Assembly (NCBI RefSeq): GCF_023898315.1
Contig: NC_064622.1
Span: forward strand, 179,076,178-179,140,177
Length of the DNA stretch: 64,000 nt
Reading direction: 5' to 3'
DNA from: Schistocerca nitens
Taxonomy: Eukaryota > Arthropoda > Insecta > Orthoptera > Acrididae
Part shown: one piece after another, positions 1 through 10,699 of the stretch
Position numbering within the stretch: position 1 is the stretch's first letter
How the letters are laid out: every line of letters starts with the position of its first letter
Translations under genes and position numbers: made by a program
The notes under the pieces: generated by a model
What the model was told of the DNA's origin: nothing
What the model saw: the letters and a program-made list of their open reading frames with translations, nothing else
Databases searched by the model: none

Positions 1-594
1 GACGTAACAAAAGACATGGGATCCCCTCTAATATCGTGTCGGACTCATTTTGGCCGGTGTGGTGCAGTAACTCGACGTGGCAAGGACTCTAGTCGTTGGA
101 AGTCCCCTACAGAATTAATGAGCCATTCTGCCTCTATAGCCGTTCATAGCTGCAAAATTGTTGGTTGGGTTGTTTTGGGGAAGGAGACCAGACAGCAATG
201 TCATCGGTCTCATCGGATTAGGGAAGGACGGTGAAGGAAGTCGGCCGTGCCCTTTCAAAGGAACCATCCCGGTATTTGCCTGGAGTGATTTAGGGAAATC
301 ACGGAAAACCTAAATCAGGATGGCCGGACGCGGGATTGAACAATCATCCTCCCGAATGCGAGTCTAAAAGTGTTCGTGGTGCAGGATTTTGTGTACGGAC
401 AGACCTCTCGATTATGTCGCATTGTTCAGTGGGATTCATACCGGGCGATCTGGGTGGCTAAATCATTCGCTCGAATTGTCCAGAATGTTCTTCAAACAAC
501 AAGTATGCCTCGGTGAGATGGCGCATTGTCATTCATAAAAATTCCATCGTTGTTTGGGAACATGAAGTCCATGAATGGCTCCAAGTAGCACAAT
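1..594 (-). pseudogene. Tc1-like transposase remnant
   Basis: Read on the minus strand, 370-600 gives a peptide containing FMNDNAPSHRG, which resembles the second catalytic aspartate block (QDNAPxH) of Tc1/mariner transposases. The segment at 1-160 ends in PTRY followed by a stop, resembling the GGPTRY terminus of Tc1-like proteins. A SINE separates the two parts. Frameshifts and stops are frequent and no terminal repeat is inside the window, so the element probably runs off the left edge. Identification rests on two short motifs in the right order and orientation. A different DDE family remains possible. Confidence 0.4.
160..366 (-). repeat. SINE family C, full copy
   Basis: This is the reverse complement of the repeat at 35197-35406, with matching sequence through most of its length. 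It contains a B-box-like GGTTCAATCCCG in antisense (near 331-345) and ends in an AACCAACC-type tail (antisense, near 162-176). It splits the Tc1-like remnant. I see no clean target-site duplication. Confidence 0.75.
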
Positions 595-595
595 A

Positions 596-1385
596 CAGGG
601 TGATTCAAAGAGAATACCACAACTTTAGGAATTTAAAACTCTGCAACGACAAAAGGCAGAGCTAAGCACTATCTGTCGGCGAATTAAGGGAGCTATAAAG
701 TTTCATTTAGTTGTACATTTGTTCGCTTGAGGCGCTGTTGACTAGGCGTCAGCGTCAGTTGATGCTAAGATGGCGACCGCTCAACAGAAAGCTTTTTGTG
801 TTACTGAGTATGGCAGAAGTGAATCGACGACAGTTGTTCAGCGTGCATTTCGAACGAAGTATGGTGTTAAACCTCCTGATAGGTGGTGTATTAAACGTTG
901 GTATAAACAGTTTACAGAAAATGGGTGTTTGTGCAAAGGGAAAAGTTCTGGACGGCCGAGAACGAGTGATGAAAATGTAGCACGCATCCAGCAAGCATTT
1001 GTTCGCAGCCCAGGAAAATCGACTCGCAGAGCTAGCAGAGAGCTGCAAATTCCACAATCAACTGTATGGAGCGCCACCACATTGGCACTTATCTGTCCGT
1101 AACTACCTGAACGTCAACTACCCGAGGCGATGGATCGGCCGCCAGGCAGCCCGTGACAGAGCACTTCATCACTGGCCTCCAAGAAGCCCTGATCTTACCC
1201 CTGCGATTTTTTCTTATGGGGGTATGTTAAGGATATGGTGTTTCGGCCACCTCTCCCAGCCACCATTGATGATTTGAAACGAGAAATAACAGCAGCTATC
1301 CAAACTGTTACGCCTGATATGCTACAGAGAGTGTGGAACGAGTTGGAGTATCGGGTTGATATTGCTCGAGTGTCTGGTTAGGTGG
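596..1385 (+). mobile_element. Internally deleted mariner-like element
   Basis: A TA dinucleotide at 594-595 is followed by a CAGGGTGATTCAAAG terminus typical of insect mariner-like elements. About 170 bp of leader precede the transposase remnant. The matching 3' inverted end was not found downstream, so the right side is truncated or decayed. Confidence 0.65.
770..1384 (+). pseudogene. mariner-like transposase, middle deleted
   Basis: The N-terminal 100 or so residues are open from the ATG at 770. They contain a helix-turn-helix with a GRPRTS linker typical of mariner-like proteins. Near 1075 the sequence jumps to the C-terminal third in another frame: LNVNYPRRWIGR, then HWPPRSPDLTP, then a weak LWGYVKD-type block, then PATIDDLKREI. 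The whole central catalytic region with the first two aspartates is missing. Such internal deletions are common in non-autonomous mariners. This copy cannot encode active enzyme. Confidence 0.75.
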
Positions 1386-1689
1386 CGTCGCCGCTTCCAG
1401 TGCTGTCAGACAAGTGGCAGACCATCTCCTTGTGCAGAACGGACAGTTGCAAGAGAAGTGCCCGAGGATCACGTACCTCAATTGGGTGCTACAGGAAAAA
1501 GTGGAACCCAGTCTTGGAAACGCTTTCAACGTCTTGAACGTCATTCTGCACATGACCAAGGTCCCCGCCCGCTTACGTTTACGACTACTCACACACATTC
1601 GATCACCTCACGTAACCGAGGCAGTAGTGAAAATATTGCAACTGTGTCGGGTCAGTCCATAGGCTTTACTCGGCTACCAATCACCGTGG

Positions 1690-1840
1690 TCGAGCGCTGG
1701 GTGTATGACTTTGACTCGGAGGCAAAGGAGCAGAGCAAGAGAGCAAGCAGCGAAAACATTTGGATCTACCATCTTCGAAAAAGGACGAAGAGCGAACCAT
1801 CGTCGGGAAAGATGATGACAAGTTTTTTTTCTTTTTTACC
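1690..1840 (+). pseudogene. mariner transposase fragment (first aspartate block)
   Basis: In the frame ending near 1844, residues reading WVYDFDSEAKEQSK and, slightly later, PSSGKMMTSFF match the mariner pattern W(V/L)xxxxPExKEQSxxW ... PSxGKVMxxxFWD. The fragment stops where a tandem array begins at about 1840. Similarity resumes near 2990 with later transposase motifs, so this is probably the left half of one mariner copy. Confidence 0.5.
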
Positions 1841-1844
1841 CTAG

Positions 1845-2900
1845 TCCGTAAAAATGGAACCGTTATAAGATCACTTTGTTGTTCTTTTGTCTGTCTGTCT
1901 GCCCGACTGCTAAAAACCTTTTCTCTCAGGAGCGAGTGGACGTATCAAGCTCAGATTTATGCCATATACTATAGCCTACGGTCCGTTGACTGTGTAAAAC
2001 GCTTAAGTTTCTAAGTCTGCGCAGTCCAAAGAGAAGAGCAGTTATGCAACATATTTTGATATTCGCAAACTCACTCATCAAAACCCAATGGGTACTTCCC
2101 ATTGACTTGGAATCATGAAATCTGGGGAGAAGCAAGGTTTCACAGTACGAATAAAGGAAAAATCCGAAAATTGTTAATTTGTTATTGTGCCACACGAAAA
2201 ATAGTTTGTTATTTGTTATCAGACTCTGTTTGTCCTACTGTCCGTTGAGTCAACTTTTTCTCAGGAATGGGTAGACTTATTAAGTTGAAATTTAAATTTA
2301 CGTCACGTACTGAGGTCTGTGGTCTCTTGGCGATGTATAACAGTCAAGCTTCGAAGTCAGTGCAATCGAAAGACTGCTGTTGCTTATGTCACATATTTCG
2401 ATACTCACAAACTGAGTCATCAGATCCTGTTGGGTTCTTCCCGTTCTGCTGGAATCATGGAATTTGGCAAGGAGCAAGGTTTCACTGTACAACTAAAGAA
2501 AAAATTCTTGAAATTGTTTACTTGTAGCTACATCACAAGGAAAAAAAATCTTTGACATTTGTTATCAGATTGTCTGTTTTACTGTCTTTTATGAACCCTT
2601 TTTCTCGGGCACAATTGGAGGTACCTCATTGAAATTTATATAACATACTAAGTGTATGATCTCTTGGTGGTGCAAAAAAAAATTTGATACGGCCATTTAT
2701 GTCGCATATTTTGATATCCCGAACTCACTCATTAAAACCTGTAATGTACTTCCCGTTGACCAAGAATAATAAAATATGGAACAAGCAAGGTTTCGCAGTG
2801 CAAGTGAAGAAAAAAATCCGAAAACAGTTAGTTTTTAATTACGCCACACGAAGACAATATTTCTTTTCTCATTTGTTATCCGACTTCAGACTTAAAATTA
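1845..2900. repeat. Tandem array, three diverged units of about 310-345 bp
   Basis: The phrase CATATTTTGATATTC and its variants recur at 2050, 2392 and 2705, giving spacings of 342 and 313 bp. Each unit continues with a conserved CTCATCA..CCC block, then GAA(T)CATG(G)AAT, a GCAAGGTTTC(A/G)C block, an AAAATCCGAAAA block, TTGTTATC(A/C)GACT and a (T)TTTCTC(A/G)GG block. Units differ at many positions. I see no coding capacity in it. Confidence 0.8.
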
Positions 2901-2989
2901 TAACACTGTTGAAAGTCCTGGACTTCCCAGGACGGATACCTTGCCAGAATCAATGACGATAACAGGCAAAAATGGTCGAGATTCTCGAT

Positions 2990-3450
2990 TACCGGTGTGG
3001 ATGAACCGTCTGTATACATAATTAAGTTTGTATGGAGGTCTCAGAGCGCTCCAGGCCAATTTTTTATTTGTCGCTGCCGTGGTATGGATCAAACAGATTG
3101 TGCTCGTAAGGGTCAAATCGTCACAGTAGAAAATTTGAGCAATTTGCTCCCGACATGTTTGCGGGAGGCTGTCAAGATGTAGCGTTGCTGGAAGCTGTCG
3201 AAGGAGGTTTTTATTCTTCAGGACAACGCCCAGATTCAAAATACGTAGAGCACAGGCGTACAAGTGCTTCTTTTGGTTATCAATTTTGCCTCAACGCCCG
3301 TATTCTCCAGACATGCACCCAATGACTATTTCTTTCCTTTGGTGAAGAAAGCAATACCTAGGAGCAACCATCCAGAGCCGCCTGAAGCGGAATCATCACT
3401 TAAAGCAAAGTGGGGAAAAGCGGGTATCTGAGATTCGTTGGCAGAACGTT
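2990..3450 (+). pseudogene. mariner transposase fragment (C-terminal half)
   Basis: Across several frames this stretch reads ARKGQIVTVENLSNLL, then VFILQDNAQIQN, then VFSRHAPNDYFFPLVKK. These match, in order, the mariner blocks KGQTVxxxYYxxLL, LLHQDNAPVH and PYSPDxAPxDYFLFPxLK. Stops and frameshifts separate them. With the fragment at 1690-1840 it probably formed one mariner element now split by the tandem array. Confidence 0.5.
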
Positions 3451-3578
3451 AAGTAAATATAATTCGTCCTCGAAAGAAGTGGCTTACAAAATACACTGAC
3501 AGAATAAAAACGCAGCACCATAAGATAATTAATGTAGACTAATAAAAATTCGGGAATACATTTGTCTAGGTAATATAT

Positions 3579-3773
3579 TTAACCCTTTAACTGCTCTGGA
3601 CGTGTTAACGCGCGCATATTTGTACCTGTCCCTGTGTGCTCTGAACGTGTTTTCGCGTGCCACCAGTCCTTCCACCTGGTACTCTGAACGTGTCTAAGTG
3701 TAGACACGTTCAAAGTACCAGGTAGAAGGACTGGTGGCGCGCGAAAACACGTTCAGAGTAGTTAAAGGGTTAA
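3579..3773. mobile_element. piggyBac-type MITE with TTAA ends
   Basis: TTAA plus CCCTTTAAC at the left is mirrored by GTTAAAGGG plus TTAA at the right. TTAA target duplication with CCC/GGG termini is characteristic of piggyBac. The element is almost all palindrome: the right arm (about 3697-3769) pairs with the left. The left arm carries three copies of CTCTGRACGTGT at 3594, 3639 and 3682. No coding capacity. Confidence 0.8.
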
Positions 3774-3849
3774 GTGATTAACATTGCAAGATCACGGGTT
3801 AATGTAAGCGCGAGATAAGCCATTGCAAAAGCGCGATGTTGATACGTTA

Positions 3850-4690
3850 ATAACCTGTGTAACCATCAGAAAGTTAAATGCAAGCATGCAAACGTGCATG
3901 GATTGTTTGCACACGTGCCGGATGCCAGTTTGCGCGATGGATTTCCATGTCTGTTCCACTTGGTCTGTCCGTGCTGGGACGGTTAACGCTGTTTCTGGCT
4001 GACACCAGAGTTGTCCGATGATGTCCCATATGTGCTGGGCACAAAAATGGTGATTGAGCGGGCTCTGTAGAGCATGTGGGCGAGCGTTATCCACTTGGAA
4101 AACGCTCCTTGGAATGCTGTAATGAATGGCAGCACAGCAGGTCGAATAACCACACTGACATACAGATTTGCAGTCAGGATGCATGGGATAATCACGACAG
4201 TACTCCTGGTGTCATACGAAATCACACCCCAGACATAACTCCAGGTGTAGATCCAATGTGTCTAGCACGCAGACACGTTGCTTGTAGTCTCTCAACTGGC
4301 CCGCTTCTAACCAACAAACGGCCATCACTGGCACCGAGGCAGAACCAGCTTCCGACAGAAAACACAGTAGACTTCCACCATGCTCTCCAATGAGCTCTCG
4401 CTGGACACTACTTAAGTCGCAAATGGCGGCGCTTTGGGGTCAGTGGAATGCACGCTACAGGGCATCTTGCTCGGAGCTGTCCTTGAAGTAACCGATTTAT
4501 AGCAGTTCATCATGGGACGGGGTGCCAACTGCTGCTCAGATTGCTGCTGCAGATGCAGTACGACGCGCCAGAGCCATACGGCGAACACGATCGTCTTCCC
4601 TCTCCATAGTGCCACGTCCCATTTCGGAGTCCGGTCTTCTTGCGACTGTACATTTTCGTGACGCCACATGAAAGCAGTTATGTACACTGA
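3850..4690 (-). pseudogene. Tc1-like transposase remnant
   Basis: Minus-strand peptides include YDTRSTVVIIPCILTANLYV and VIRPAVLPF, matching the part of Tc1 transposases between the VWG block and the second catalytic aspartate, and QVDNARPHALQ in another frame, matching QQDNARPH. Near 3880-3930 a C-terminal HARLHAYI-type block appears. A related remnant with the same peptides lies at 47520-48480 on the plus strand. Multiple frameshifts show it is dead. Confidence 0.65.
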
Positions 4691-5059
4691 CTACATTCCT
4701 GTCCGGTCTTTCTGTAGTATCGCAGAAGGTAGATCCAGCTTCTCATAGTCCTGTTACACGATCTCGTTCAAATTTAGTGAGGTGTTGATAACGGCATGTT
4801 TGTCGCCTTAAAAGTATTCGTGACTAATTACGTCCATTTCAAAGGTAACTAACCCTCACGACTGTTATAGCGCATATTTAAAGCTAACCTTATTTGTTCC
4901 TCAAAGTGGTGCTACTCGCGACACTCTTATGCGACTGGCGGGTAATTAGACTAGACATCATTTTTCAGACGCAGAAACATGCCTACCAGCTTTCGTTTAT
5001 GTCGCACAACTCCTTCTCGGTGTTGCGATTTTTTTTACCGTCAGTCTATTTGTTCGATT

Positions 5060-6027
5060 GATTCTCGAGTTTCTGCCATCAGTCTGCACCCTCTTACGAA
5101 GTTCAGTTAATAGAAGAGACAGAGAATATCCAACAAGACTGGCGATTTTCGTAGCGGGGCCGTTTAGAGAGCATTACGGAATTGCTCAACAAACTCCACT
5201 GGCTACGGGAGAGGCGTTGTGCATCACGGAGAGCTTCACTATTGAAATACCAAGAGCGTGTAGTGCAACAAGAACCACGCAACTTCCTGGCAGATTAAAA
5301 CTGTGTGCCCGACCGAGACTCGAACTCGGGACCTTTGCCTTTCGCGGGCAAGTGCTCTACCAACTGAACTACCGAAGCACGACTCACGCCCGGTACTCAC
5401 AGCTTTACTTCCGAAAGGCAAAGTTCCCGAGTTCGAGTCTCGGTCGGGCACACAGTTTTAATCTGCCAGGAAGTTTCATATCAGCGCACACTCCGCTGCA
5501 GAGTGAAAATCTCATTCTGGAAACATCCCCCAGGCTGTGGCTAACCATGTCTCCGCAATATCCTTTCTTTCAGGAGTGCTAGTTCTGCAAGGTTCGCAGG
5601 AGAGCTTCTGTAAAGTTTGGAAGGTAGGAGAAGAGGTACTGGCGGAAGTAAAGCTGTGAGTACCGGGCGTGAGTCGTGCTTCGGTAGCTCAGTTGGTAGA
5701 GCACTTGCCCGCGAAAGGCAAAGGTCCCGAGTTCGAGTCTCGGTCGGGCACACAGTTTTAATCTGCCAGGAAGTTTCATATCAGCGCACACTCCGCTGCA
5801 GAGTGAAAATCTCATTCAAGAACCACGCAGTATATTAATCCCTCCCTCATATGTCTCGCCAACAAAATCAGAGCAATCAAGGCTGGTAGTGAGGTTTACC
5901 AACGGTCATTCTTCTTACGCACAATTCGCAAATGAACGAGATAGGGGGAGAAAGACAGTGGACCCAGAAGTACTCTCCGCCACACATCGAAAATTGGTTT
6001 GCAGGATTTAGATGTAGATTAGAACCC
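5060..6027 (+). pseudogene. Jockey-like LINE 3' end, split by a SINE
   Basis: Before the inserted repeat, one plus-strand frame reads SITELLNKLHWLRERR and KYQERVVQQE. After it another reads KIRAIKAGSEVYQRSFFLRT. Both are typical of the last reverse-transcriptase-ORF residues of insect Jockey-superfamily LINEs. The sequence ends in a GGATTTAGATGTAGATTAG tail, consistent with the usual short TGTAGA-type 3' repeat. The copy is strongly 5'-truncated. Confidence 0.65.
5282..5816 (+). repeat. Compound tRNA-like SINE (family E) with 13-bp TSD
   Basis: The insert is flanked by CAAGAACCACGCA at 5269-5281 and 5817-5829. It has an antisense copy (about 5282-5405), a partial sense copy (about 5411-5515) and a further sense unit. 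The tRNA-like core contains TAGCTCAGTTGGTAGAGC (A-box region) and GAGTTCGAGTCTC (B box). The block at 5431-5516 repeats exactly 300 bp later at 5731-5816. Confidence 0.85.
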
Positions 6028-6105
6028 CAGCTTCCTCCCTCTCCTTTTTTTCGAAATTTTTAATCAATGAGGATTTTCACTCGGTTTATGATGGCAGGAC
6101 AGAGA

Positions 6106-6110
<5 letters not shown>

Positions 6111-6158
<48 letters not shown>
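6111..6158 (+). repeat. (GA)n microsatellite
   Basis: An uninterrupted GA dinucleotide run of 48 bp, followed by more purine-rich sequence to about 6190. Confidence 0.95.
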
Positions 6159-6162
<4 letters not shown>

Positions 6163-6409
6163 AGGGAGAGAGATAGGGGGGGAGAGGAAGAAGCTTGATG
6201 CCGGCAAGCACCCTATTTCTCTCGAATGGAGATGCAGACTTCAGCGACTACGTTTACTGAGAAATCTTCCTACACGCATCATAAATGCTCTCAGACTGTC
6301 GTTTGGTTGTTTGTACACATCCTACAGTATAAGGGGTAAGTCATTTAAGTAGAAACATCGAAATATCTCGAGTAATAAGCATCACACACAAAGTGTTCAA
6401 GACCAAATT

Positions 6410-6613
6410 GCCGGCCGGAGTGGGCGAGCGGTTAAAGGCGCTCCAGTCTGGAACCGCACGACCGCTACGGTCGCAGGTTCGAATCCTGCCTCGGGCATGG
6501 ATGTGTGTGATGTCCTTAGGTTAGTTAGGTTTAAGTAGTTCTAAGTTCTAGGGGACTTATGACCACAGCAGTTGAGTCCCATAGTGCTCAGAGCCATTTG
6601 AACCATTTTGAAC
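6410..6613 (+). repeat. SINE family A
   Basis: tRNA-like head with A-box-like GAGCGGTTAAAGGC and B-box GGTTCGAATCC, followed by a tail including TTAGGTTAGTTAGGTTTAA. Flanked by a 12-bp duplication CAAGACCAAATT (6398-6409 and 6614-6625). Confidence 0.9.
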
Positions 6614-6759
6614 CAAGACCAAATTCGTATGAATGACAGGTGGCTACACGATAGCACTATTTCCACTAGACGGCGTTCTTAAACAGGGAATAAATCATTA
6701 AAAACTGGACTCCATATGGTATTCGTAATGAAATTTTGGGAACTGATGCAACAGAATTA

Positions 6760-6860
6760 CGCAAATGATGATGATGATGATGATGATGTTTGTTTTGTAG
6801 GGCTCTCAACCGCGAGGTCATCAGTACCCGTACAAAGTCCCAATTTTTACACAGCCCAAG
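6760..6860 (-). repeat. SINE family F 3' fragment with (GAT)n
   Basis: A (GAT)n run at about 6766-6788 precedes sequence (GTAGGGCTCTCAACCGCGAG, then ACAAAGTCCCAATTTT) that aligns with 21096-21185 of the fuller antisense F copy. It is truncated near 6860. Confidence 0.65.
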
Positions 6861-6884
6861 AGTCGCGCAAAGTGTGTGTTAACA

Positions 6885-6946
6885 TGTTAGGGCTTGAGAA
6901 AAAGTGCACTGAAGCACAAGGAGGTCATTTTCAGCACAGCGTGTAA
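6885..6946 (+). pseudogene. mariner transposase C-terminal scrap
   Basis: The plus strand reads KCTEAQGGHFQHSV then stop, matching the CIxAxGGHFEHLL C-terminus of insect mariner-like transposases. Nothing upstream extends the similarity. It lies opposite in strand to the larger mariner remnant that follows. Confidence 0.5.
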
Positions 6947-7039
6947 TGTAAAAGACAAGATCAGTTCAGTAAATGTAAACCTTTGTATTAGCTTATTTGT
7001 TAATTCTTTACTGTGTAATTATTACATGTTTATCTTTGT

Positions 7040-8060
7040 TGTTGTTCTGCTCGCGGCGGGTAACAATTCGTGCGTTCTGTCTCTCACGTCCATATCGGCC
7101 AGGCTCCATCCGAACAATGTCAAAGGCAGCATGAATATCCTGCTCCAGTGTCTCCACATTCGGGATGGGCTCTGCATACGCAATACTTTTGAGATGGCTC
7201 CATAACGAGAAATCGCACGGGTTGAGATCTGATGAACGAGTAGGCCATGCAGCTGGACCCCTTCCTCCGATCCATCGACCAGGGAAGACACGATTGAGAC
7301 GCGTCCGGACGTTAACGGTGAAGTGGGCTGAAGTACTATCATGAAGTAGCCTCATAACCCTTCCAATCATCAGTGTCACTTCTTGCAGCAGGGGAGGCAA
7401 AGTCACACGCAAGAAACGCCGACAGCTAATCCGGCCTTTTAGGCGACGTGAAAGGAAGATTGGTCCCAAAATACGCTCGCCAATTACTCCGGCCCACACA
7501 TTCCGATGGTGCCGATGCTGATGATTCGCTTTCATTATAACATGGGAGTTCTGCATACATCCCTCAGATGATTGTTGTGAAAGTTGGAGATATAACTCAG
7601 CGTAAAAATGGCATCTGTGAATAGGATGGATGACACAACTCCCGGAATCGTGGCTGCCTGGTGAAGAAACCATTGACAAAACTGCTCCCGATGTGGAAAG
7701 TCCGTCGCTAGTAAGCCCTGCATACGCTGTATGTGATAAGGGTAGTAACATTTGCAATGGAGAACGTTCCACACGGTCGTCTGGATTACCCTGTACTGGT
7801 GGGTCAACTGCCTGGTACTGACGTGACAGCCGCCTTCCACAGTGTTAATCACATTTTCCTCCAAGTCTGGTGTCCGAACAAATCGGGTACGTCCTTCATG
7901 ATTTCCTGCATCGTGAAAAGACCCTGTCTCAGAGAGACGGCGAAACACAGTTGCAAACATTGAATGCTCTGATTGTTATCTGCGGGGCTAGGTCTCCTGA
8001 TACATCCTTGCTACCCGCCGCCCGTTGCCTTTTGCCTCTCCGTAAGTTAACACTGTGCCG
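7040..8060 (-). pseudogene. mariner-like transposase, frameshifted
   Basis: Two minus-strand frames join near 7540. The upstream frame has a degraded YGEAKGNGRR start, a MFATVFRRLSETGSF helix-turn-helix region, RTPDLEENVINTVE, TVWNVLH and SSILFTDAIFT (first catalytic D). The downstream frame has NVWAGVIGERILGP, LLHDSTSAHF (second D), RWIGGRGPAAW, RSSDLNPCDFSLW (third D) and VETLEQDIHAAFD. The domain order and DDD triad are those of mariner-like transposases. Normal length would be about 340 residues. At least one frameshift and an upstream stop near 8000 make it inactive. Confidence 0.8.
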
Positions 8061-8298
8061 GTGAGTTCTCGATTCGAATGCGGAACCATTGTGTACAACG
8101 CTGTATCACATCCCCTACGAGGTGAGTCAGCAAGAGAAGTGAATCGGACAGGACATTACCAATTACTGTGGCAGGAGAGTGCACTAGAACGTGACATGTG
8201 AGGGACAGTAACACCCTCTAGGAAGTAGTCTTGGGTACTCTAACTGTAGCTGCATGGTACAGCGCGTAACAGACCGCAGTCTCTGTGACAAAGTATTA

Positions 8299-8491
8299 GC
8301 CGGCCGGTGTGGCCGAGCGGCTCTAGGCGCTTCAGTTTGGAACCGCGCGACCGCTACGGTCGCAGGTTCGAATCCTGCTTCGGGCATGGATGTGTGTGAT
8401 GTCCTTAGGTTAGTTAGGTTTAAGTAGTTCTAAGTTCTAGGGGACTGATGACCTCAGATGTTAAGTCCTATAGTGCTCAGAGCCATTTTGG
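8299..8491 (+). repeat. SINE family A
   Basis: Complete tRNA-like head and tail; flanked by CAAAGTATTA at 8289-8298 and 8492-8501. Inserted in the leader of the mariner-like element. Confidence 0.9.
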
Positions 8492-8599
8492 CAAAGTATT
8501 ATTGAATAAATGGTCTCTAGAGTGGAAACCATGCATTTTCGGACATATGTTCATTATAACTTATTTGTTCCGTATCCTCTCATCGATCAGTCCCTAGAG

Positions 8600-9820
8600 C
8601 TTGTACAAGGGCGGAAAAAATCACTGTTTACATTATTTCTAAAGTCAACATCCATTTTTCTCAATACGTACTAAACGTACAACGGTGAATCGTTACAAAG
8701 ATGTTTTTGACACTGCATACCGATCTTGCGCTAAAACTTAATATTTGTGGAAAATTTTAATATAAAAGAGGCTTTTAAGTATCACAGGCAGAAGGGCATC
8801 ATGGATGCCCAGCTTCGTTATTGATCACGAATAAGAGACTTTCTTTCCATATTATGTAATTACAAAAACCATTTTATTGGTTTTAAAGTACTTGTTAACT
8901 GGGTTATTTGTGTACAACATTATCATATATGATTACCGTGACCACTGCGGTAGTCCATTCTGCCCATTGTACAATCGTACAAGTTGGCTTTTCTAAACAA
9001 ATATACTTTACACTTTCGAAACGACAAACGTACTGTAGAAGTCCTACGTTCATTAGATTCTTCAAGATTACCGCCACACAAACTTATACTAAAGAAAAAG
9101 AAAACTATTGTATTGTTGACAAGAAACCTGAACACTAAACAGAGCTTAAGCACTCATAGTTGTAACAAAACTCAATGAATTTAGAATTAATGCTCAGCTG
9201 ATTGACACCGGGAAAACTGTTGCAGTACCACGGATAAACTGAACACCATCTGATCCAAGCATGCCTGTTCAGTTGACAAGAAGATGGTTGCCTATTCAAA
9301 TCGCATTTGCAATCACTGTGAATAAGTCGCAGGAACAAACACTTCGAAGATCAGGGTTGTATTTACCAAATCCCGTCTTTACTTAGCTTTTTCAAGGGTA
9401 AGTGAATCAACTAACACCTTTGTATACCTTAAATAAAATGAACAACAAAAAGTACACGAAGACTCCATTCTTACGTCAAATAGAGTTTACACTGAGGTGT
9501 TCTAATGCTAAGTAATGAATTTTATTCAAAATTATGTACATGGAAATGTATATATAAAGATGTATCATAAATTCATGATTATTATGTCACGTAGGTCGGT
9601 TCATTGTACAAGATGTGTTCTCTACATTCCCACAACGGCCATTATCCCAACGACTACACGTATTCCAGATACTCTCGCTATTTAAAACTATAAAAGAGCG
9701 AAAGTTTCCCACGAGTTTTCTGGTGTTCATTATTTTACTTAAGAAACCAGAGCTTGAGTAAACAGCTTTGTAGATTTATCTGGGGATATTTGTGTTAATA
9801 AATGAAACTTATTCCGAAAA
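8600..9820. other. No gene recognised, AT-rich
   Basis: Only short frames without recognisable motifs. Parts near 8530-8600 may still be mariner leader. I see no RNA gene or clear repeat in the rest. Confidence 0.5.
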
Positions 9821-9821
9821 A

Positions 9822-10110
9822 AGAGTAGCTGAGTGGTCAGCGTAAATGGCTGCTATCCGAAGGGTCTGCGTTCGATTCGTGGCTCCGCCAAGTATGTTTC
9901 TTTCGTGGAAGGACTAGTACAGCGTGCACTCAGCCTCGTGATCCCAACTGAGGAGCTGCTTGAGCGACAAGTAGCGGATCCAGGATTTGGGAAATCGGCA
10001 GAACGTCCAGGAGTGCGGTGTGTTGACCACATGCCGCTCCATACCGCATCCGCATGACCCAAATGGCAGGGGAGGACCGGCGGCCGGGAGACATCCCTCG
10101 GGCCTTGTTT
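9822..10110 (+). repeat. SINE family H
   Basis: tRNA-like head AGAGTAGCTGAGTGGTCAGC (A box) and GCGTTCGATTCGTGG (B box), followed by a long tail ending around CGGCGGCCGGGAGACATCCC and a T run. Only one copy is in the window, so family membership rests on the pol III boxes and on memory of similar insect SINEs. Confidence 0.65.
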
Positions 10111-10540
10111 TTATCTGAAACAGCTTCCAAGTATACAGGCTCGTTTTTGTATCTTAATCAGTTGTAATTTAACCGATCAGATGATCTTCACCACCGGAGA
10201 TACGGAGCCCACCAGTTACGCAACAACAGTGACTAGGAGCGATTAAGACACCACACATGTGACAATATCGGAGGCGCAGAGATGATGATGTTATTGATTG
10301 ACAGCTGCGCATTAACAGCAATCTCGCCACTGATTTATTATTCATCAGGTAATATTACAAGGTTTCGTATAATATTTCCCCAGATAATACTCATGCACGA
10401 AGATGATAGGCTTATGTTGTTTGTTGCATTAGAGAATCGAATTTCAAACACGAAAATCAGAGTAAAGTCACTCGGCACTTCGAGACAGACACATAGTAGA
10501 AGCTTAGCTGAACAAGAATAAGGTGGAAAATAGCCTCTGC
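10110..10540. other. No gene recognised
   Basis: Short frames only, none with a recognisable domain. Confidence 0.4.
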
Positions 10541-10544
10541 ACTC

Positions 10545-10619
10545 TGGAAGGAAACATCCCGGTAACTTCATGCAGTGTTTTAGGAAATCGTGGAGAAGCT
10601 GTACGAGATTGGATGGACC
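10545..10619 (-). repeat. SINE family C fragment, degenerate
   Basis: GGAAACATCCCGGTAACTTC, then TTTTAGGAAATCGTGGAGAA, aligns with the central part of the antisense family C copy at 160-366, with many substitutions. It abuts the 3' end of the minus-strand LINE. Confidence 0.5.
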
Positions 10620-10699
10620 TCCATCTGCGTCTGCATCTACATACATACTCCGCAAGCCACCGTACAGTGCTTGGCTGACGGCACACAATACCACTACAA

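Larger units (their letters stand above)
3494..5046 (-). mobile_element. Tc1-like element, defective
   Basis: Left terminus CACTGACAGAATAAAAACGC starts after TA (3492-3493). The right end at 5046, read on the opposite strand, begins GACTGACGGTAAAAAAAATC and continues CGCAACACC, and is followed by TA (5047-5048). The ends are imperfect inverted repeats of about 28 bp. A piggyBac-type MITE is nested near the left end. Confidence 0.7.
7008..8600 (-). mobile_element. mariner-like element, defective
   Basis: The region holds the transposase remnant and an upstream leader on the minus strand reaching about 8570, where CATGCATTTTCGGACATATG resembles the leader of this mariner group. A SINE (8299-8491) is inserted in the leader. 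Exact inverted ends were not identified. Confidence 0.55.

Noticed and set aside
5660..5755. Possible functional tRNA gene (TAGCTCAGTTGGTAGAGC with a good T-arm)
   Set aside because: The acceptor stem does not pair cleanly, position 33 of the anticodon loop is not U, and the unit is part of a repeated composite with a target-site duplication. It is a SINE head.
8823..9180. Overlapping 60-75 codon frames on both strands
   Set aside because: AT-rich sequence with no motif; length is within chance.
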